From an uncultured Alphaproteobacteria bacterium (GTDB lineage Bacteria > Pseudomonadota > Alphaproteobacteria > HIMB59 > GCA-002718135): 64,000 nucleotides of DNA. Positions 63,039 to 64,000 of the stretch are shown piece by piece; position 1 is the first letter of the stretch, and every line of letters begins with the position of its first letter. The position numbers were made by a program, and so were the translations under genes. The stretch spans positions 1 to 64,000 of the forward strand of contig CABXWB010000006.1 in the NCBI GenBank assembly GCA_902515745.1, written 5' to 3'. Under the pieces are notes generated by a model that was not told the origin of the DNA, ran no database searches, and saw only the letters and a list, made by a program, of their open reading frames with translations.

Positions 63039-64000
63039 ATGTCTGATATTACAACTGTTATACTTGCTGCAGGCAATAGTACAAGATTTAAAGCAAGTAA
63101 ATCAAAGCTTGTTTATCCATTATGTGGGTTACCAATTATTTCACATATTTTTAATATTGCAAAAAAAATATCAGGTAAAAATATATTAATTGTATCTAAT
63201 GAAAAAAATAAAGAAGAAATAAAGTTAATATTAAATACCTCTAAGTTAGCTGTGCAAAAAAAACAAAAAGGAACTGCTGATGCAATTGAACAAGTTAAAA
63301 AATATGTAAAATCGAAAAATATTTTGATTTTATTTGGTGATACACCCTTAGTTGAAGTTAAAGATATAAGAAAACTAATAAGTAAATTTAAAAAAAGTAA
63401 AGCGAAAGCTTCATTAATTGCATTTAATACTTCAGAACCACATGGTTATGGTAGGTTGTTATTAAATAATAACTATGTTGAAGAAATAATTGAGCAAATC
63501 AATTTAAAAACTGAACAAAAAAAAATCAATTTATGTAATTCTGGTATTTTGATAGCAAATACTAAATTATTATTTGATAATTTAAAAAATATTAAAGAAA
63601 ATAAAATTAAAAAAGAAAGATATCTTCCTGATATATGCAAAATTTTTTCAAAAAAAAATATTCCTATCAATTATATTGAGTGCAATAAAGAAACAATGTT
63701 GGGCATAAATACATTGGATGATTTTAATATTGTACAAAATATCTTGCAAAAAAAATACGTTAAATATTTTATAAAAAATGGAGTCAATTTTTTAAAACCT
63801 AATACTTGTTATTTAAGCTATGACACCAAAATTGAACCTACTGTTACAATTGAAAGCAATGTTACAATCAAGGAAAAAACAATTATTAAAAAAGGTTCAA
63901 TAGTTAAAAGTAATTCATACTTAGAAGAAGTTACAATAGATGAAAATTCACATATTGGTCCAAGTGCAAGATTAAGACCAAAAACAAAAATTGGAAAAAA
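63039..64000 (+). CDS. glmU: Bifunctional GlmU, cut by window edge
   Basis: N-acetylglucosamine-1-phosphate uridyltransferase / glucosamine-1-phosphate acetyltransferase, making UDP-GlcNAc for peptidoglycan and LPS. About 320 codons are present. The N-terminal uridyltransferase shows TVILAAGNSTRF (usual GKGTR replaced by GNSTR), QKGTADAIEQ, FGDTPL and EPHGYGRLL. The left-handed beta-helix begins about residue 245 with hexapeptide-like repeats (IEPTVTIESNVTI). The acetyltransferase end lies outside the window. Confidence 0.92.
   Translation, partial: MSDITTVILAAGNSTRFKASKSKLVYPLCGLPIISHIFNIAKKISGKNILIVSNEKNKEEIKLILNTSKLAVQKKQKGTADAIEQVKKYVKSKNILILFGDTPLVEVKDIRKLISKFKKSKAKASLIAFNTSEPHGYGRLLLNNNYVEEIIEQINLKTEQKKINLCNSGILIANTKLLFDNLKNIKENKIKKERYLPDICKIFSKKNIPINYIECNKETMLGINTLDDFNIVQNILQKKYVKYFIKNGVNFLKPNTCYLSYDTKIEPTVTIESNVTIKEKTIIKKGSIVKSNSYLEEVTIDENSHIGPSARLRPKTKIGK

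Noticed and set aside
1..64000. tRNA, rRNA, CRISPR, insertion sequences, prophage or origin
   Set aside because: Inter-gene spaces are too short and show no cloverleaf, spaced repeats, transposase or integrase genes; no DnaA-box cluster was noticed.

Overview
The window reads as a gene-dense, strongly AT-rich chromosomal segment of a streamlined marine alphaproteobacterium of the SAR11 / AEGEAN-169 (HIMB59-like) kind. This placement is inferred from gene order, gene content and base composition, not from a marker-gene comparison. The signs are: the alphaproteobacterial orders ppiD-trpEGDC-moaC-lexA-gltX, tpiA-secG-pyrG-kdsA-eno-ftsB-pdhABC-lipA-coq10 and ispDF/ntrYX-trkA; an E1-beta subunit with its own lipoyl domain; a GTTC-N7-GTTC LexA box; a DmdA-like demethylase; and near-zero intergenic space. 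No rRNA, tRNA, CRISPR array, insertion sequence or phage gene was seen.

Region 1 (1-7.7 kb, minus strand): gltX (cut by the window edge), lexA with its SOS box, moaC, trpC, trpD, trpG, trpE and a membrane-anchored PpiD/SurA-type foldase. Region 2 (7.75-17.9 kb, plus strand): central metabolism, covering tpiA, secG, pyrG, kdsA, eno, an FtsB-like protein, the pyruvate dehydrogenase E1/E2 genes, lipA and a Coq10/RatA-type protein. Region 3 (17.9-29.8 kb): pncC/cinA, pgpA and ispDF on minus, then ntrY, ntrX, trkA and a run of small metabolic and transport genes on plus. Several genes usual at these loci are absent (lpdA, dusB-ntrB-ntrC, moeA, comEC).

Region 4 (29.9-47.3 kb) is an accessory catabolic island. 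A minus-strand operon encodes a Tat-exported peptide-type binding protein, a homocysteine S-methyltransferase, two GcvT/DmdA-family proteins, an FMN 2-hydroxy-acid dehydrogenase, a ThDP lyase/decarboxylase, a transthyretin-like protein, an OsmC protein and an ECHDC3-like crotonase. The divergent plus operon encodes the matching permeases, a fused ATPase, a small unknown protein, an SDR and a GMC oxidoreductase. An aldehyde dehydrogenase converges on the island. Together they suggest uptake, oxidation, decarboxylation and one-carbon demethylation of a methylated hydroxy-compound. This is the best candidate here for an undescribed system.

Region 5 (47.3-52.9 kb): a 59-codon small ORF, a ScfR-type regulator, and a carnitine-type set (CdhA-, CdhC- and CdhB-like) with an enoyl-reductase-like oxidoreductase and a PhnZ/TmpB-like HD protein. 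Region 6 (53-61.4 kb): agmatine to putrescine (aguA, aguB), a polyamine ABC importer (potFGHI type), and gamma-glutamylation and oxidation of putrescine (puuA-, puuB-like). Region 7 (61.4-64 kb): a Sua5-type threonylcarbamoyl-AMP synthase, an orphan ParA, and glmU (cut by the window edge).

Two expression styles are visible. Several genes have promoter-like elements so close to the start codon that the mRNA would be leaderless or nearly so. The two binding-protein genes and one permease gene have strong GGAGG ribosome-binding sites, and both binding-protein genes are followed by a perfect GC-containing palindrome. Convergent gene pairs meet with gaps of 7 bases or less, or overlap.
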